A stretch of 64,000 nt of DNA, from NCBI GenBank assembly GCA_026182355.1, contig JAPFBL010000035.1, positions 3,448,501 to 3,512,500 on the forward strand, read 5' to 3'. The notes beneath the pieces were generated by a model that did no database searches, had not been told where the DNA came from, and saw nothing but the letters and a program-made list of their open reading frames with translations. This DNA comes from Hermatobates lingyangjiaoensis. Its lineage: Eukaryota; Arthropoda; Insecta; Hemiptera; Hermatobatidae. This document shows, in pieces, positions 12,066 through 23,340 of the stretch. The position numbers were made by a program, and so were the translations under genes. The stretch's first letter is position 1; each line of letters starts with the position of its first letter.

Positions 12066-12360
12066 GAAGGCCAGGTCACTGGTTACGTACTCTTCTCTGA
12101 ACCTACCACCGAAGAGCCAGCATACACCGTACCTAACTCTGATCCGCGCGCGACGAGAGACGTTAGTGGCACGTAACTGAGGACGTTAAACCCTCTGTCC
12201 CGAGTCTGTACGATATCAAGTGCTCGTTAAAGATTCCTACTGTACATACACTTGAGTTGGGTAAAATTTAGGACCTCCAAATGTAGAATCAATCTTTTTT
12301 GTGTGGTATCACAAAATGCCAAAGTCGGCCTATGTGTGTTCCCTTGTGGGACTGACCTAT
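12066..12360 (+). mobile_element. tRNA-derived SINE, diverged head
   Basis: The body and tail follow the family closely: CCGAGTCTGTACGATATCAA, GTGCTCGTTAAAGATTCCTACT, ACACTTGAGTTGGGTAAAATTTAGGACC, ATGTAGAATCAATC, TGTGGTATCACAAAATG, TATGTGTGTTCCCTTGTGGGACTG (read with breaks). The 5' head (GGCCAGGTCACTGGTTACG) retains only a faint A box and no clear B box. Short open frames crossing it are not genes. Confidence 0.85.
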
Positions 12361-12379
12361 CATGCCATCTTTACAGGGA

Positions 12380-14100
12380 TCATCCTTTTAGAACTCGTCT
12401 TTCTGATATTAAGAAGAATGTTCTGTCTAATTTTTATATCAAAGAAAGACTCCGTACTAGTATATTACTATTATAAAAGTAAAATTAATAAGGGAAAAAT
12501 TGTCTGGTCTCGCTTATTGTTGTTCGCGTTTTGGACAGCATGTGAAACCGGTTCAACGGTACAACTGCAGTGTAGATAAAACCTTGTTAATTAACCACAT
12601 TTGTGTTCATTTCATGAAAAAGTACCCCTGCCATACAATTACAAGGCTATTAGTATGACAATTGTTTTGCTCCCATTCAAACTTTAATATGATCTATTAT
12701 TTATTTTCCAAAAAAAAAAAAAAATACAACACGAAGTTAAGAGTTGTGACCGACAAATTATAGCAAAAGTTTCCCCAAGCAATTTATAAAAAAACCTGGT
12801 TTCAATAACTGAAACATAGTATGAGGGAAGTGTTAGGAACGTACACGCCACTCTTATTTTTACCCCAGAAGGAATAAGACAGCCTTTATCTACCTTCTCC
12901 TTTCTATAATATATATGAATGCGTGACTAATCAAATCACAAACTACATGACAGAATATTATTTTAACACAACAGATATTACAAAGGTTTATATTATATTT
13001 ATCAGCTAAAAGGGAAACAATGATCTTGTGCTATGATATAGACAGTACATTATCACATTCAAGTTGTCAAACATTTATGTAAACCGATTTTGTTTTTTTT
13101 AAAAAAAAAAATAGAGACTACTAAACTGCTTGCAAATATATGTCTCTTTGGTATAACTTTTTATAAGAAAATTCAACAATTTCTAATACCATGTTTGTTT
13201 CTTTTGGAGACCACATTATTCTTGCACTACTTGTTTGAATGGTACAAGACTTCTAAGTTTCGACAATAAATTCTATAGCTAGATTATGTAAAAGAACTCA
13301 AAATTGATGAACAAATATATACAGTATAGTTTCCTTCAAGACGGTAAAACAAAAAGCTTACTATTCTCCTTTTTTTTTGAAAGTTCATGGTTTAATATAT
13401 TTTGATCAACATCCGCAAAAAGAAAGGAACTACTATTTTTTCATCGTAATAATAAAATGGGGCAGAAGTAATCTGAGCTTTTAAATCAAAGCCTAATCAA
13501 TCTTACTAGTGGATGAACATTAAATTGTTAATGATGTTAAATATCATTAACAATTACTATTACGATTCAAAAATAATTCAAAACTCACTTTCTTTAAAAA
13601 AAAAATGGTTAAATTGTTTTTTGGTTCATGCTTCCGAATTTTCTGGTAGTTTTAAAAGATTTTTGTGTCTAATGTTTGAAGGGACATTTTCTGCTATTGA
13701 AATAAAGCAGCACATGTTTTTGTTGCAGCTGACTGGAATGTTATAGATTTGGACAAGAAAGAAGTACTTATACTGGTGGGTTTTGTAATATCCCTCTAGT
13801 GGAGGCAGGTTTTTGGTTAAGCAAGGGAACAAGTGGACCAAAACGGTTCTCGTTACAGCCAATGGAGGGTGAAGCGATTGAACCGCACTCAAATCGATTA
13901 TTTCAAGTCACAGTTGTGTTTGCAGAAAAAAGTTTATTTCTCTGAGAGTCTGATAGTGGTGATTGTTTTCAAAAGGGCTTAAATGGCTCTCTCAGCCGAA
14001 AATATATTATACCAACACACGCGTAATTACATTTCATTCAATAAAAATAAAGAGCATTTCAGAAATTATGAAAATTACAATTATCATATATATAACTTTA
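12380..14100. other. stretch without recognised gene
   Basis: AT-rich filler with a poly-A run at 12711-12724. The overlapping short open frames at 13513-13892 (plus and minus) show no recognisable motif. Confidence 0.4.
13523..13555. repeat. perfect 13-bp hairpin
   Basis: AATTGTTAATGAT at 13523-13535 is the exact reverse complement of ATCATTAACAATT at 13543-13555, with a 7-base loop. Its role is unknown; it is in AT-rich DNA where short hairpins arise by chance. Confidence 0.6.
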
Positions 14101-14109
14101 AATTACACA

Positions 14110-14235
14110 AATCACGACATAGAAAAAGGAAGAAAAAGCACACTTACTGAATTCGCAATATTTCGAACTGTCGTCATCAGGAGTAGACTAGAAGAGAGGA
14201 TGAAGTGAGAGAGATCTCCTCACGTCGAAGGACGG
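14110..14235 (-). mobile_element. PLE-type terminal piece, family B
   Basis: GCACACTTACTGAATTCGCAATATTTCGAA.. on the plus strand matches the family B layout seen at 28.4, 33.0 and 62.1 kb (AACACACAACTTACTTC, CACACTTACAAACTC). The minus strand carries CTGATGA, C, GACAGTTC, GAAA, TATTG. It is followed directly by a (TA)n tract at 14236-14251 and then by the next element. Confidence 0.6.
14161..14181 (-). ncRNA. hammerhead-like core, family B
   Basis: The minus strand has an intact CTGATGA box and GAAA. The word after GAA is ATAT, self-complementary, followed by T (allowed cleavage residue). Helix II (GACAGTTC) pairs over only two bases in this copy. The related copy at 28.4 kb has GAC/GTC. Probably weakened. 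Confidence 0.4.
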
Positions 14236-14251
14236 AGTGCGAATATATATA

Positions 14252-14512
14252 TATAAAATTGAATTTACGACCTATTGTTTTTCTAATTAATTTTTTGGAT
14301 AACTTTTCCAAAGCCCTTAATAGTTTTTTAAAATCACAAGGAATAGGTAGATTAACTCACCATACGTTTGGTTTTCAATGGTTATATTTTTTCCAACGTT
14401 TCGGTCGTCTTCGACCATCTTCAGGGGTAAACATATATACAATATCTGTTTTCAATACAATAGGCCGCAAATTCAATCTGACATGTATTAAGGAAGGACT
14501 GTTTCCTAAATA
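14252..14512. mobile_element. PLE terminal repeat, head-to-head ORF starts
   Basis: On the minus strand a hammerhead-like core (14393-14427) is followed by a frame reading LRALEKLSKKLIRKTIGRKF down to about 14255. This resembles the start of the full PLE protein at 29.86 kb (MRTLEKRIRKSVKVKLGITF). On the plus strand at 14452-14512 the same start region reads TIGRKFNLTCIKEGLFPKYI, matching KTCINEGLLPKY of that protein. So two copies of the ORF start lie in inverted orientation around one terminal repeat, the arrangement of the large PLE locus in miniature and from a different PLE subfamily. It is bounded by (TA)n on both sides. Confidence 0.75.
14393..14427 (-). ncRNA. hammerhead-like core in PLE terminal repeat
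   Basis: Minus strand: CTGAAGA, extra T, helix II GGTCG/CGACC with loop AAGA, GAAA, then CGTT and GG. The box and GAAA match the hammerhead consensus exactly and helix II is perfect. The word after GAA is ACGT, self-complementary, followed by T. Flanking TTTACC upstream and GGAAAA downstream could form the start of helix I. This is among the best-preserved cores of the window. Confidence 0.7.
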
Positions 14513-14529
14513 TATATATATATATATAA

Positions 14530-14682
14530 TATCAATGATCATACCACAATATGAAATGGGAAAAAAGACTAAGATCTTTCAACCGTAACAAGCGGTCTTC
14601 GTCAGAGTTAAAAAACCAAGAGTGAAATCTTGTTATATATAAACTAATCATTTCCCTGATTTTCTTATTGTGGTTTAGACGT
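14530..14682 (-). mobile_element. PLE-type terminal piece, family C
   Basis: It shares with copies at 47.6, 54.9 and 59.4-59.7 kb the words GATCATACCACAATATGAAATGGG, AGACTAAGATCTTTCAACCG and, at the far end, TTATTGTGGTTTAGACGT (read with breaks). It carries a hammerhead-like core on the minus strand. It is flanked by (TA)n at about 14513-14528 and 14683-14694. Confidence 0.8.
14569..14607 (-). ncRNA. hammerhead-like core, family C
   Basis: Minus strand: CTGACGA, then A with a bulged G, helix II ACCG/CGGT closed by CTTGTTA, T, GAAA, then GATC-T-T. The box and GAAA are consensus. AGATCT is fully self-complementary and is followed by T. CTCTGACGA has CTC upstream for helix I. Confidence 0.65.
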
Positions 14683-14795
14683 ATATATATATTTCTCTCC
14701 TCTACCGTATATATTCTACACTTGATTCCTTTATCCAAGTTTGTCCAGAGTCAAAAAATTATTATAAAAACATCGAAATACCGAACAAAGAATAC

Positions 14796-15012
14796 TGATT
14801 CTACATTATGAGTCCTAAATTTTGCCTAACTCAAGTGTATTTAGAGTTGGGATCTTTAACATTAAGTACGGGCCGATGGATTAACATCCTCTACTCAGGG
14901 ACAACGTACTCAGATTTATTCACCTCCCATGTGAATGAATCGAGGGCACAGTGGATATTGAACCCCAGAACTACCAACTCATGCACCAACATGAATTAAT
15001 CTGGCTCTAATC
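14796..15012 (-). mobile_element. tRNA-derived SINE
   Basis: Plus-strand words GATTCTACATTATGAGTCC, TTTTGCCTAACTCAAGTGTA and CAGATTTATTCACCTCCCAT are the reverse of the family body. The B box appears reversed as TATTGAACCCC near 14958. The head ends near CTGGCTC at about 15001-15007. The copy lacks the distal TGTGGTATCACA part. Confidence 0.85.
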
Positions 15013-16682
15013 GGATCCTACCTAGATGCGTACGTCCATTTATTCGTCTGTATAGATAAGTATTAACATTTAACTAAGCACTAGATTTATTAAAATCTTA
15101 TGAATGTATATTGTATTTCGTGTTTTCTTAGAATTACTGAGAGGTACATCAGAAAGAGTTGGTGGATTCTAAGAGGAAGTATTTGAACATAATATGCCCT
15201 ATCTTTGTTAAATACTTTACACTGAGATAATTTCAACAAACGGCCAATATTATACAGTAGTTTTAATGTTTTAAAACACCTTTCATTTTGTATTAGGAAG
15301 GAAATTAAGGCTTACTTTTAATTCTTACTTGACTCTCATAAACCATCGGTAAGTCACATTTTGTCAGGAGAGTCAGCAACATATGTGTCACCCATATCTT
15401 GCCTCAAGTGTCTTATGTTCGGTCATCTAACAGGAGCCGGTGTACACAAAATGGCTACGATAGTTGGTTGTTGAGAGAAACAAAAACATAAGAAACAGAA
15501 AGTCAAGCTAGTCATACATACAATATAGTAAACTAACTCACCATGTACATATATATCAACATACACAAGAATATAATGAGATAGAGTTTTATATGTACTT
15601 AGTATGCAGAAATCTATCGTGGTGGCAACAATGACACCACGAATTCTGAAGACTTCTAAGTGTCGTGCGGGTTATCGCCGGGTTTGATCTGGCTAGATCT
15701 ATGTTTACGCCACACTTTCATACGCACAATGTAATTTAATCGTAGTAAACTTGTTTCTTTTATTGTATCAATACAGAAATTTATTATACTGGTAATAGTA
15801 ATCTGTCGAGTTTTCATAATAATTTAATGAAAAATACATCTAATCATAAATGTTTAGTTTAGCTTTAAGATATGTATAAACCCTACAATCTATCAGGAAC
15901 TTTGAAATGCATGTCTTAAAATAAAAAAAGGGATTTTCTTAACATTTAATAATGATATAAAGTTCTTTGTTATTTGAAATGATCTTAAGGTAGTAAAACT
16001 CTTCAAAGGTTCTACTTTGGAACTAATCATATATTTCTACTCTTCCATTTTGATGGATTTTTTTTTGTTATATTGAAAGGTATAGAAGCTTTGGAGTCTG
16101 ATATTTCTCCCACAAAAAAGAAAAAAAAAAAAAGGAGTAAAGATTTCTAAGGAGCGTTTTCTATATCAAGTAAAACTGTAATGTGAGAGAGATAGAAGGA
16201 GAAAAGATCAAAGATAAAAGAAGTGGTTGTGCGAATATTTGAATTTGTTTGGGAATTGTAAAGGAGGAGTCAAAGAGAAAGGGTGAAGAGGTTGAGGGAG
16301 GGTGCAGGCTGAAAGGGAGGTCCACAAGGATTCAACTTGCTCTGCACTACAGTACAGCTTCATTACACTATCATGCAATGCAGCGGTGCTTGCCTGATCA
16401 GTGCGATTCATATCTCTTGTGTTCACTATCAACTCCCTAACAACTTTTACAACACAACCTATGACATCACAACAAAATTTCTCATGGTATAAACAAGTGT
16501 TTTTTCCTATTTTTATTGGAGGACAACTATGAAAAAAATAAATTTTTCAATCAAGTAATATAATTCTATGGCCCAGAATAATTATCGTTTAGAAGTACTA
16601 CTAATAATAATCATTTCATTTCACGAAAAAATAATTACATTTCTTAATAAAAAGAACATACATTTTTTTCCAATTGTGAAAT
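15013..16682. other. stretch without recognised gene
   Basis: No protein family, RNA gene or repeat family of this window was recognised. A GC-richer part at 15600-15730 and purine-rich runs at 16110-16320 are only compositional. Confidence 0.4.
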
Positions 16683-17176
16683 TAGGTCCACTTCTGGGCA
16701 TAGGCCTCTCCCAACTGCATCCATTTTTTCTTTCTCCAGAGACTCAACTACACTGGTCCCGCTGTTTCTTTAAATTCATCTTCCCATCTTCTTTTTTCTT
16801 CCCAATTTTCTTATACCTTCTCTAGGATACCAGTCAGTAATTATTTTTGCCCATCTATCGTTCTTCATTCTCATGACATGTCCTGTCTTGAGTGTCTGCA
16901 CTAAAAGTAGTGTGCCTACTTTTAGTGCACACACTGTAGCACACTGTAGGAATAAAACATATTTTTTATTCCTGTTTCTTTATTTATTATTAACTCGTTA
17001 TTTTATCATGTTTCTTAATCCCTAGTAACTTCTCTCCATTGCTTTTTGTGTGGTCCAGAGTTTCCTTATATTCCTTACTGTTGCTGTCCACGTTTGAGCA
17101 CCATAGGTCAATGCAGAAAACACACTTTTCCAGAATACTCTTTTTCTAGTATATTTCAATCTTTGGGTCTTTTAAT
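16683..17176 (-). pseudogene. non-LTR retrotransposon ORF2 C-terminus
   Basis: On the minus strand the translation gives VFSALTYGAQTWTA near 17100 (family form LTYGAETW), then after a broken stretch GHVMRMKNDRWAKIITDWYPRE (about 16815-16880), GRKKRRWEDEF-like, and KWMQLGEAYAQKWT followed by a stop at about 16683. These blocks are the known C-terminal end of RTE/Jockey-like endonuclease-reverse transcriptases. Frameshifts and an inserted hairpin at 16897-16929 break it. The catalytic reverse transcriptase core is not present, so it is a 5'-truncated fossil. Confidence 0.85.
16897..16929. repeat. 14-bp perfect hairpin inside the non-LTR fossil
   Basis: TGCACTAAAAGTAG at 16897-16910 pairs exactly with CTACTTTTAGTGCA at 16916-16929, with a 5-base loop. 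It lies just where the expected conserved protein block before GHVMRM is lost, so it is probably part of a secondary insertion or rearrangement. Confidence 0.7.
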
Positions 17177-18285
17177 ATTTACTTCATGTCCATATCTTCT
17201 TCAGCTGTATTAGAGGAAACCATGAGATCTAGAACCCCTGATTTAGACTAATTAATCTCATAATATGGATAATAATATAGTACAGGTTGGGTATACCATA
17301 CTGTGAAGCAGTACCCAATAAATCTCATTGTGGTACAGCATAGAAAAATTTAGAGTGACACACACCCAACTTTAATATAAACAAAAGTATAATAAATAAT
17401 AAAGCAGTAATGTTTAATGAATTTAATTAATTGATTTATACTAATGAGATTAACAGGTTTTTGCTAGTATGAAGCATATCAATATATTAAGCAGGTAACG
17501 ATTAATACAGAAATCACCAAATATTCATAACAAGGGACGATTTTTTTTTTTTTGGAAAAATACCTTGAGGTGATTAAAATTATTTTAGTTATACTAACCG
17601 AATATGATGGAGTTCCTTTGGTATCTAAGTGAAATAAGTGTGGTAAATGATATTCTCATCTGTCTTGAAGCGAGGTCACCAACCTATAGAATACAACAAC
17701 AACAGGAACTCTCTCATACTCGTACACTGGAAATCAACAAAGCAATAGAGGAGGGCTTAAACATGAAAATCTAATAAGCCACTGAAATCAAATGTTTACA
17801 ATACTTCAAAAATATAGAAAACAAATTACAATGCTCAAAAATGTTATTTATACAATGAATAGATTCTAACAGTGGAGGAAATAAATAAATTAACAAGACT
17901 TTACAAACAGAAGAGGACTATAAAAGACAAAAATAGCAATTCTAAACGAGATAAGACAGAATTGAGTACTATCTAAGCGAGAAGTGGAATAACTCATGCT
18001 CATTAACATTAAGCCTGATAATATAAGGTATAAAAAAAACAAGCGTATCTCCTGTCACTAAATTAAATATAGATGCGAAACAACATTTTAGAGTTTATAT
18101 ATTTAATAAAAATGTCCTTATGTTAGAATAGAGTATTGATTTCTTAATAATTTGGATAGTCCAAAAGAAATGAACGCCTTATTAAAATAGGTATCCATAT
18201 ACTATATCTCTAATGATTTTTTTGAATTATATATTGCTGTAAAAGCTTTAATGCTGAAAATAATAATTCTTACTTTAATATAGGT
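17177..18285. other. stretch without recognised gene
   Basis: AT-rich filler; no coding region or repeat family recognised. Confidence 0.4.
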
Positions 18286-18289
18286 AAAG

Positions 18290-18660
18290 TATAGTGATCC
18301 TGAAAAAATTCGATCTCGAGATTTTGATGGAATTACATGTTTTCAGGTCCTTAAAGTCGTTTTATGAAGTTTTTTTGATGATGTCTGTGCGTGTGTGAGT
18401 GAGTGAGTATGATTTGCAAAGTTTGTTACCATGCTACGGTCCAGAATCCAGAAAAAAAATGGGACGGACCCATAGTGTAGATGATCCCTATTGTTTGAGA
18501 GGAAATCATTAAAAAACCATGAAAATTTTACCAAACATTGAACAAGAAATAGGAAATCTATAAAAAAAATCATTAAATTTCAATCACGGCCAAGAGCAAT
18601 AAAGTTATAAAAACTGTTTGTTTATCCTAGACTAAGGGATCATCTTATACTTGTCGAATT
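18290..18660. repeat. possible dispersed repeat of unknown class
   Basis: The segment (ATTCGATCTCGAGATTTTGA.., GTGTGTGAGTGAGTGAG, TACCATGCTACGGTCC, GACTAAGGGATCATC) has the look of a repeated unit with an internal GT-rich patch. No second copy lies in this window and no protein is visible, so the call rests on impression only. Confidence 0.25.
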
Positions 18661-19077
18661 TTGGTATTTTTTTTTTGTTTACATTGACTTAGACATTTTT
18701 TGAATCAATCCACCTAAATAAAATTTATGTTTATAATGGAACAATTTAATTAACTTATTGAATTATATGAGATAAAGAAGGTATAATTTTTTTATATGTA
18801 AAAAATCACTGGCAATAAACATTAATTTCCAATGTTTTCTTCCCTGGTATGATGAATTTGTCTCAGAAAATGCTTTAATTAATGTATATATTGCAATCTT
18901 GAACAAAACTTAATATAAGATAAATTTTTTTGTGTTTATGAATTATACTATCTTTGGATGATATTGAAGTGTGAGGTATGGATTCTTTCCTCAAGAAAGA
19001 GGAGTTATATTTGTTGACAAATATGCAGATTTTTCACTATTATAGTCTAATAGTTCATATTTATTATTTTCAAAAAT

Positions 19078-19990
19078 TAGTAACTCTCAACTATAAAAGT
19101 TTTAAATTATACTTACTGGAATGGCTGGCTTTGTCTTTGAACTGAGTATGTAAACTGCCTATTTAGTAACATTTTTTTTTCAAATACATTCATTGCAACC
19201 TTATAACAGAGTACAGCACGCAGGAAAATGATAACAAACGCAGAGAGAAAATTTGTATATATGATTTTTGAATAAGGGGAAGGAAAATGATTTTATTAGA
19301 TACTAAGAAGTCATAAAATTCCCATTATAATAATTCTATAAAAGACCAAAAATGTAAAATATAATTGAAAATTGGAAACTTTCGTTTGAAGAATAATAAA
19401 TGTAATTATCATACATCATTAATTATAAATTATTTTAAAACGACATTTTTGCTTCGATGTTTATTATGTTTTTCAGAGAGAGAATTAGAGTATTTTTTTC
19501 GTTTTATTCGAAAAGTTGTCTTAAATATTCAATGTAGAAAGTAGTCAAGTAAACTTTGAAACAGTTCCACTGACTATTTGAAAAAAAGCCATGTTCAAAA
19601 ATTTCAGGCTACCAGCTATAATAGTTTTAAATTATACTAAAAAATCAGCTTTAAATTTGATTTGAGTATGACAAAATGGCTAATTACAAATATATTTTTC
19701 CTCAGTATGCATTTACAGCAACTTTATAACAGAGTATATTACGCAGGAAAAAGATTTCCTTTTGACAAGGGGAAAGAAAAGTGTTTTTTTTTTTTTAAAA
19801 AAAGCCTTTGATTAAAAGTTATCTTAAAATAACATTTTTTCTTAGATGTTTCTAACATTTTTCAGACAAGGTAGGAATATTTTCAAATTTTAAATGGGAA
19901 AATTTGTCTTAAGTATTCAATGTAGAAGGAGATCAGATATTCTATGTAAGAGATCGACTGGCTATTGGACAAAAGTGATGGATCTAATTA
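19078..19990. repeat. old tandem duplication, two copies of about 400-530 bp
   Basis: Blocks at 19090-19115, 19188-19260 and 19433-19545 recur in the same order at 19615-19640, 19710-19760 and 19825-19935. Examples are CTATAA..AGTTTTAAATTATACT, CTTTATAACAGAGTA..ACGCAGGAAAA and TTGTCTTAA.TATTCAATGTAGAA. The copies are clearly diverged and differ in length by deletions. No coding potential was recognised. Confidence 0.75.
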
Positions 19991-20814
19991 TAGTGGTGAG
20001 CTTTCGTGATATTTAGTATTTGTTTTCTCTGTGTGTATTTTTTCTAGTGAGTGAACGAGAAAAAACAAACAAATATTGACGAATATATATTATACGTTAT
20101 AAGAATTTTAAGTGACCATCATAGACTCATATATGACATCAGAGGAAAACATAGCGGACCAACAAAATTGTTTTATCAAAGTTAAAGGTAAATCCAAAAT
20201 TATTTTAAATTTATAAAACAAACAAAATATTATAAAAATTAAAAAAAGGTATAATCAATCATAAATCAAAGATAGTGCAAAATAAATTAAGATTAAAGAT
20301 GGTTAATTTTTGATCAAATTAAAAAACAAGTTGTGTGCAATCTTTATGGAAGGAGAGAATGCAAAATAAAAGAGACATCAGTAATGACGGTCTCGGAGAT
20401 CACGAAAGGAGTCTGCAGAATGGTAAAGAGCTCATTTAGGATGCCTCACTGCTTTTATAATACTTGTAAGAAAATACTCGGGAATAAAAGTTGATATCTG
20501 TAGTCAACAAAGTTGAAATGGCTTCCTTATCTGTTAACGGAGAAACATGGTAGGTAACACTGAAGGAAATGTGCCTAATAGCAGATAGGTTTATTAGGGC
20601 TATATTAATTCGTTTAAGATAGAAAGAGAATTTGGTTTGGATCGTGTGGTATTTAATGTAATGTGGATGGTTATCGTGACACAGTATTGAGCAAATATTG
20701 ATAAATAAAGGGAAGCATGAAATGTCAAATGTAATCGTCCTAGTGCAGTCCCACCTGAACCAAACATCATCAGAAAAAATACGTCATTTCACCTTTAACT
20801 TGGTATTACATTTA
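19991..20814. other. stretch without recognised gene
   Basis: AT-rich filler; nothing recognised. Confidence 0.4.
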
Positions 20815-21712
20815 TACAGGGTGTCCCACAATAATGTAATAACACTTTATTGTAATAGGTGTTTATTGTAAATCGTTTTATTTTTAACATGTGAAACAAT
20901 TTACAAACATGTAAAACAATAATTTTATTGTTTTTTCACCCTCTGTTCTCAAACTGTTGTCCATTGTGGTCCACACATTGCCGATAAAGGGAAGGGCACC
21001 CAAAAATATGTGTAGACGTTTTAGCAGCTGATAACTTAATTGTTTGTTTTTGGTTGTAAAAACTTTTATTAACTAAGTTTTTTCCAAGCAGAAAAGTTAG
21101 ATTACAGATTATTATCACATTCTATTAATGACGATGATCCAAACCAATGTGGCACTTTGAAAGTTGCAGTAAGGTCACAGTGGAGTAAACAACAATTTGC
21201 TGTTTATCCTGTTGGTGATAATCCATACCATACTGTAATTTTTAATGAATCAACATGGTTGTCAGTCATAACTATGTATCAGTTCCTCCACCATTGCAAT
21301 GGTTAACCGAACCATTTAATTTGAATGTGGTCACCACATCACTCCAAACAATCTTTGTCGGAATGTGTATTTCGATCCAACTCTCCAACTATCATGCTGG
21401 TCTAGGGTCATCGTTATTAAAAGAATAGACTAATCTGGAATGTAAATTTTCCGCTCACAACGTTTTTGGAACCAAAAACAAACAATTGAGTAATCAGCTG
21501 CTAAAAGGAGCACACATTTTTTGGGACATCCTCCGCGTTATCGGCAGTGTCTGGACCAGAACGGACAGCTTGAGAACAGGTGCTAACAAAACAATAGTAT
21601 GATGCTTCTAAATTCTTGTTCGTGCTTGAAATAAAACGAATTACAATAAACACATTTATTACAATTATTTAAAATATACGGACATTATTTTGAGACACCC
21701 TGTATATTTCGA
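20815..21712. mobile_element. DNA transposon with about 280-bp terminal inverted repeats
   Basis: The left end TATACAGGGTGTCCCA and the right end (other strand) TATACAGGGTGTCTCA begin inverted repeats of about 280 bases. These share many blocks: AATAATGT, TGTTTATTGTAA.TCG, GTTCTCAA.CTGT, CC..ACA.TGCCGATAA, and TTTTAGCAGCTGAT.ACT followed by CAATTGTTTGTTTTTGGTT. The ends are flanked by TA, as for Tc1/mariner-IS630 elements, but no transposase motif was recognised in the roughly 330-base core (about 21110-21440). It is probably a non-autonomous or deleted element. The arms have diverged by insertions and substitutions. Confidence 0.8.
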
Positions 21713-21743
21713 CTAAGAAACAATGTAAAATAGAATACATTGC

Positions 21744-22360
21744 AGAATCTAAAAATGATTAAAATATTAATAATGCTTAAAGTATTTGACTTATGATTAA
21801 TACATACGTATCAGGCTAAGATTTTTATTTCACGAGTTTATTGAAAAATCCTGCCATATATTTAAGAAATTGTCTATAAAGGTACAACGAAGTAGATAAA
21901 AGGTATCATAGAGATAAAAAAAACGAACAAGAAAACATAAAAAATTGGTTGCCTTTCCTGATGATGAGAGAGGTTGAAATACCACCATGAGTTCTCTTCA
22001 GGAGTAATCTTATCTTCAAGCCATTCTAAAATCCTTGCCCCCTTCTCTCAACTCTACACCATGTGTTCGCTTTCCCATCCATTTAACTTGTGTCTCTCGA
22101 GCACCCATACTCGACAGAAAGTAGTCAGTGCCATTTCACAATGATTAATGTGGTTTATACATTTACTTTTACTTCGCTACTTTATAACACAATCATCATT
22201 TGAATATATGTATAAGACAGGGTACGCAAAGGAATTTAGGAATTCATTTATCTATCGGCTACGTCTAAAAAAGGCTTTTGCTCTCGATAACGCAGAGTCT
22301 AAAAATGATTAAAACATTACTCATACTTAAAGAATTTGACTTATGATTAATACACACGAT
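21744..22360. repeat. dispersed direct repeat, two copies of about 68 bp
   Basis: 21744-21812 and 22293-22360 share GA.TCTAAAAATGATTAAAA, then CTTAAAG.ATTTGACTTATGATTAATACA (with breaks). The interval between is ordinary sequence, including a decayed family C-type hairpin at 21828-21850 and CTGATGATGAGAGAGG near 21958. Class unknown. Confidence 0.7.
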
Positions 22361-23340
22361 AATATTCCGTACCACATCGGTCTCCCACATGAGGTTATTT
22401 CAGCTTGTGCACACATTTATTCTTCATTCTAATTATTTGAATAAAAAAATGTTGCATTAGGTTGGATTATTTTCAGAATCGGATATTTATATTGTCGAAC
22501 ATATAGGTTTTACTGATGGATTAGGTTTTTACTATTTCAAATGCAGTTGGATTTCTAGAAAGAAGATGTTATAACTTTTATAGTAAATATTAGATTACCC
22601 TAGAAATAATTTATAAAACATTGTCATAGTGAATATTGGATGACATTCCTAATATTGAATGTAAATATCATATAGGTATGGATGACCTTGAAAGTAAGAA
22701 TGTGAATATTGTAGTGATCATTGGATGACCACGTACTGAGAGTGGATTTTGAATAACAACTAAGTAATTTAAATGATGATATGGACAAAAGTATTGGATA
22801 ACCATGGATATAAATACATGATGTTGTTGACATTAGATAACGGATAAGCTAGGAAGTAAATAAATGATAATTATACTAGTGATCATATAGTGGATATTGA
22901 TTACATGCAAGTAATTAACATGGAAGCAACTTAAGTTAATTTATGTTATTCAATAGAATGAGATGAAGTTTTTATGTTACATAGTGCCAAATGGCTATAT
23001 ACAGGAAATTCGAATAGCAAACAAGTAATTTACTCTTAAACATCTGGGAAGGAAACCTCTTTTGTTCACCTACAATGATAGAACTTCAGAATCAAATTGG
23101 ACTGTTTGTTGCAGTCGTTTTGAATACTTTCCACTACTATTTATATTTTCAAGTACAATGCAGAACGCTTCTTCTGAATATTTGAAATATTACGATCCTA
23201 ATCATATTAGAAATAATTTGTACTGAGAAACTAGTGAAGCGAACATTTCTAGTCCTATCAACAAATTGCCATGCTAAACCTGAAAAAAGCTCTCATTTTT
23301 GTTGAAAATAAATTTAATAAATAAATTAAGCTTCTTATGG
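22361..23340. other. stretch without recognised gene
   Basis: The part at 22620-22960 contains loosely repeated words (GTGAATATTGGATGAC, GATCATTGGATGACC, GTATTGGATAACC), suggesting a very decayed tandem repeat. No gene recognised. Confidence 0.4.

Noticed and set aside
21955..22015. Hammerhead-like core (CTGATGATGAGAGAGG, GAAA)
   Set aside because: Helix II does not pair and the word after GAA is not self-complementary; the inverted TTCTCTTCAGGAG nearby is suggestive but not enough.
22620..22960. Tandem repeat of TTGGATGACC-type words
   Set aside because: No constant period; word recurrence too loose to support a repeat call without computation.
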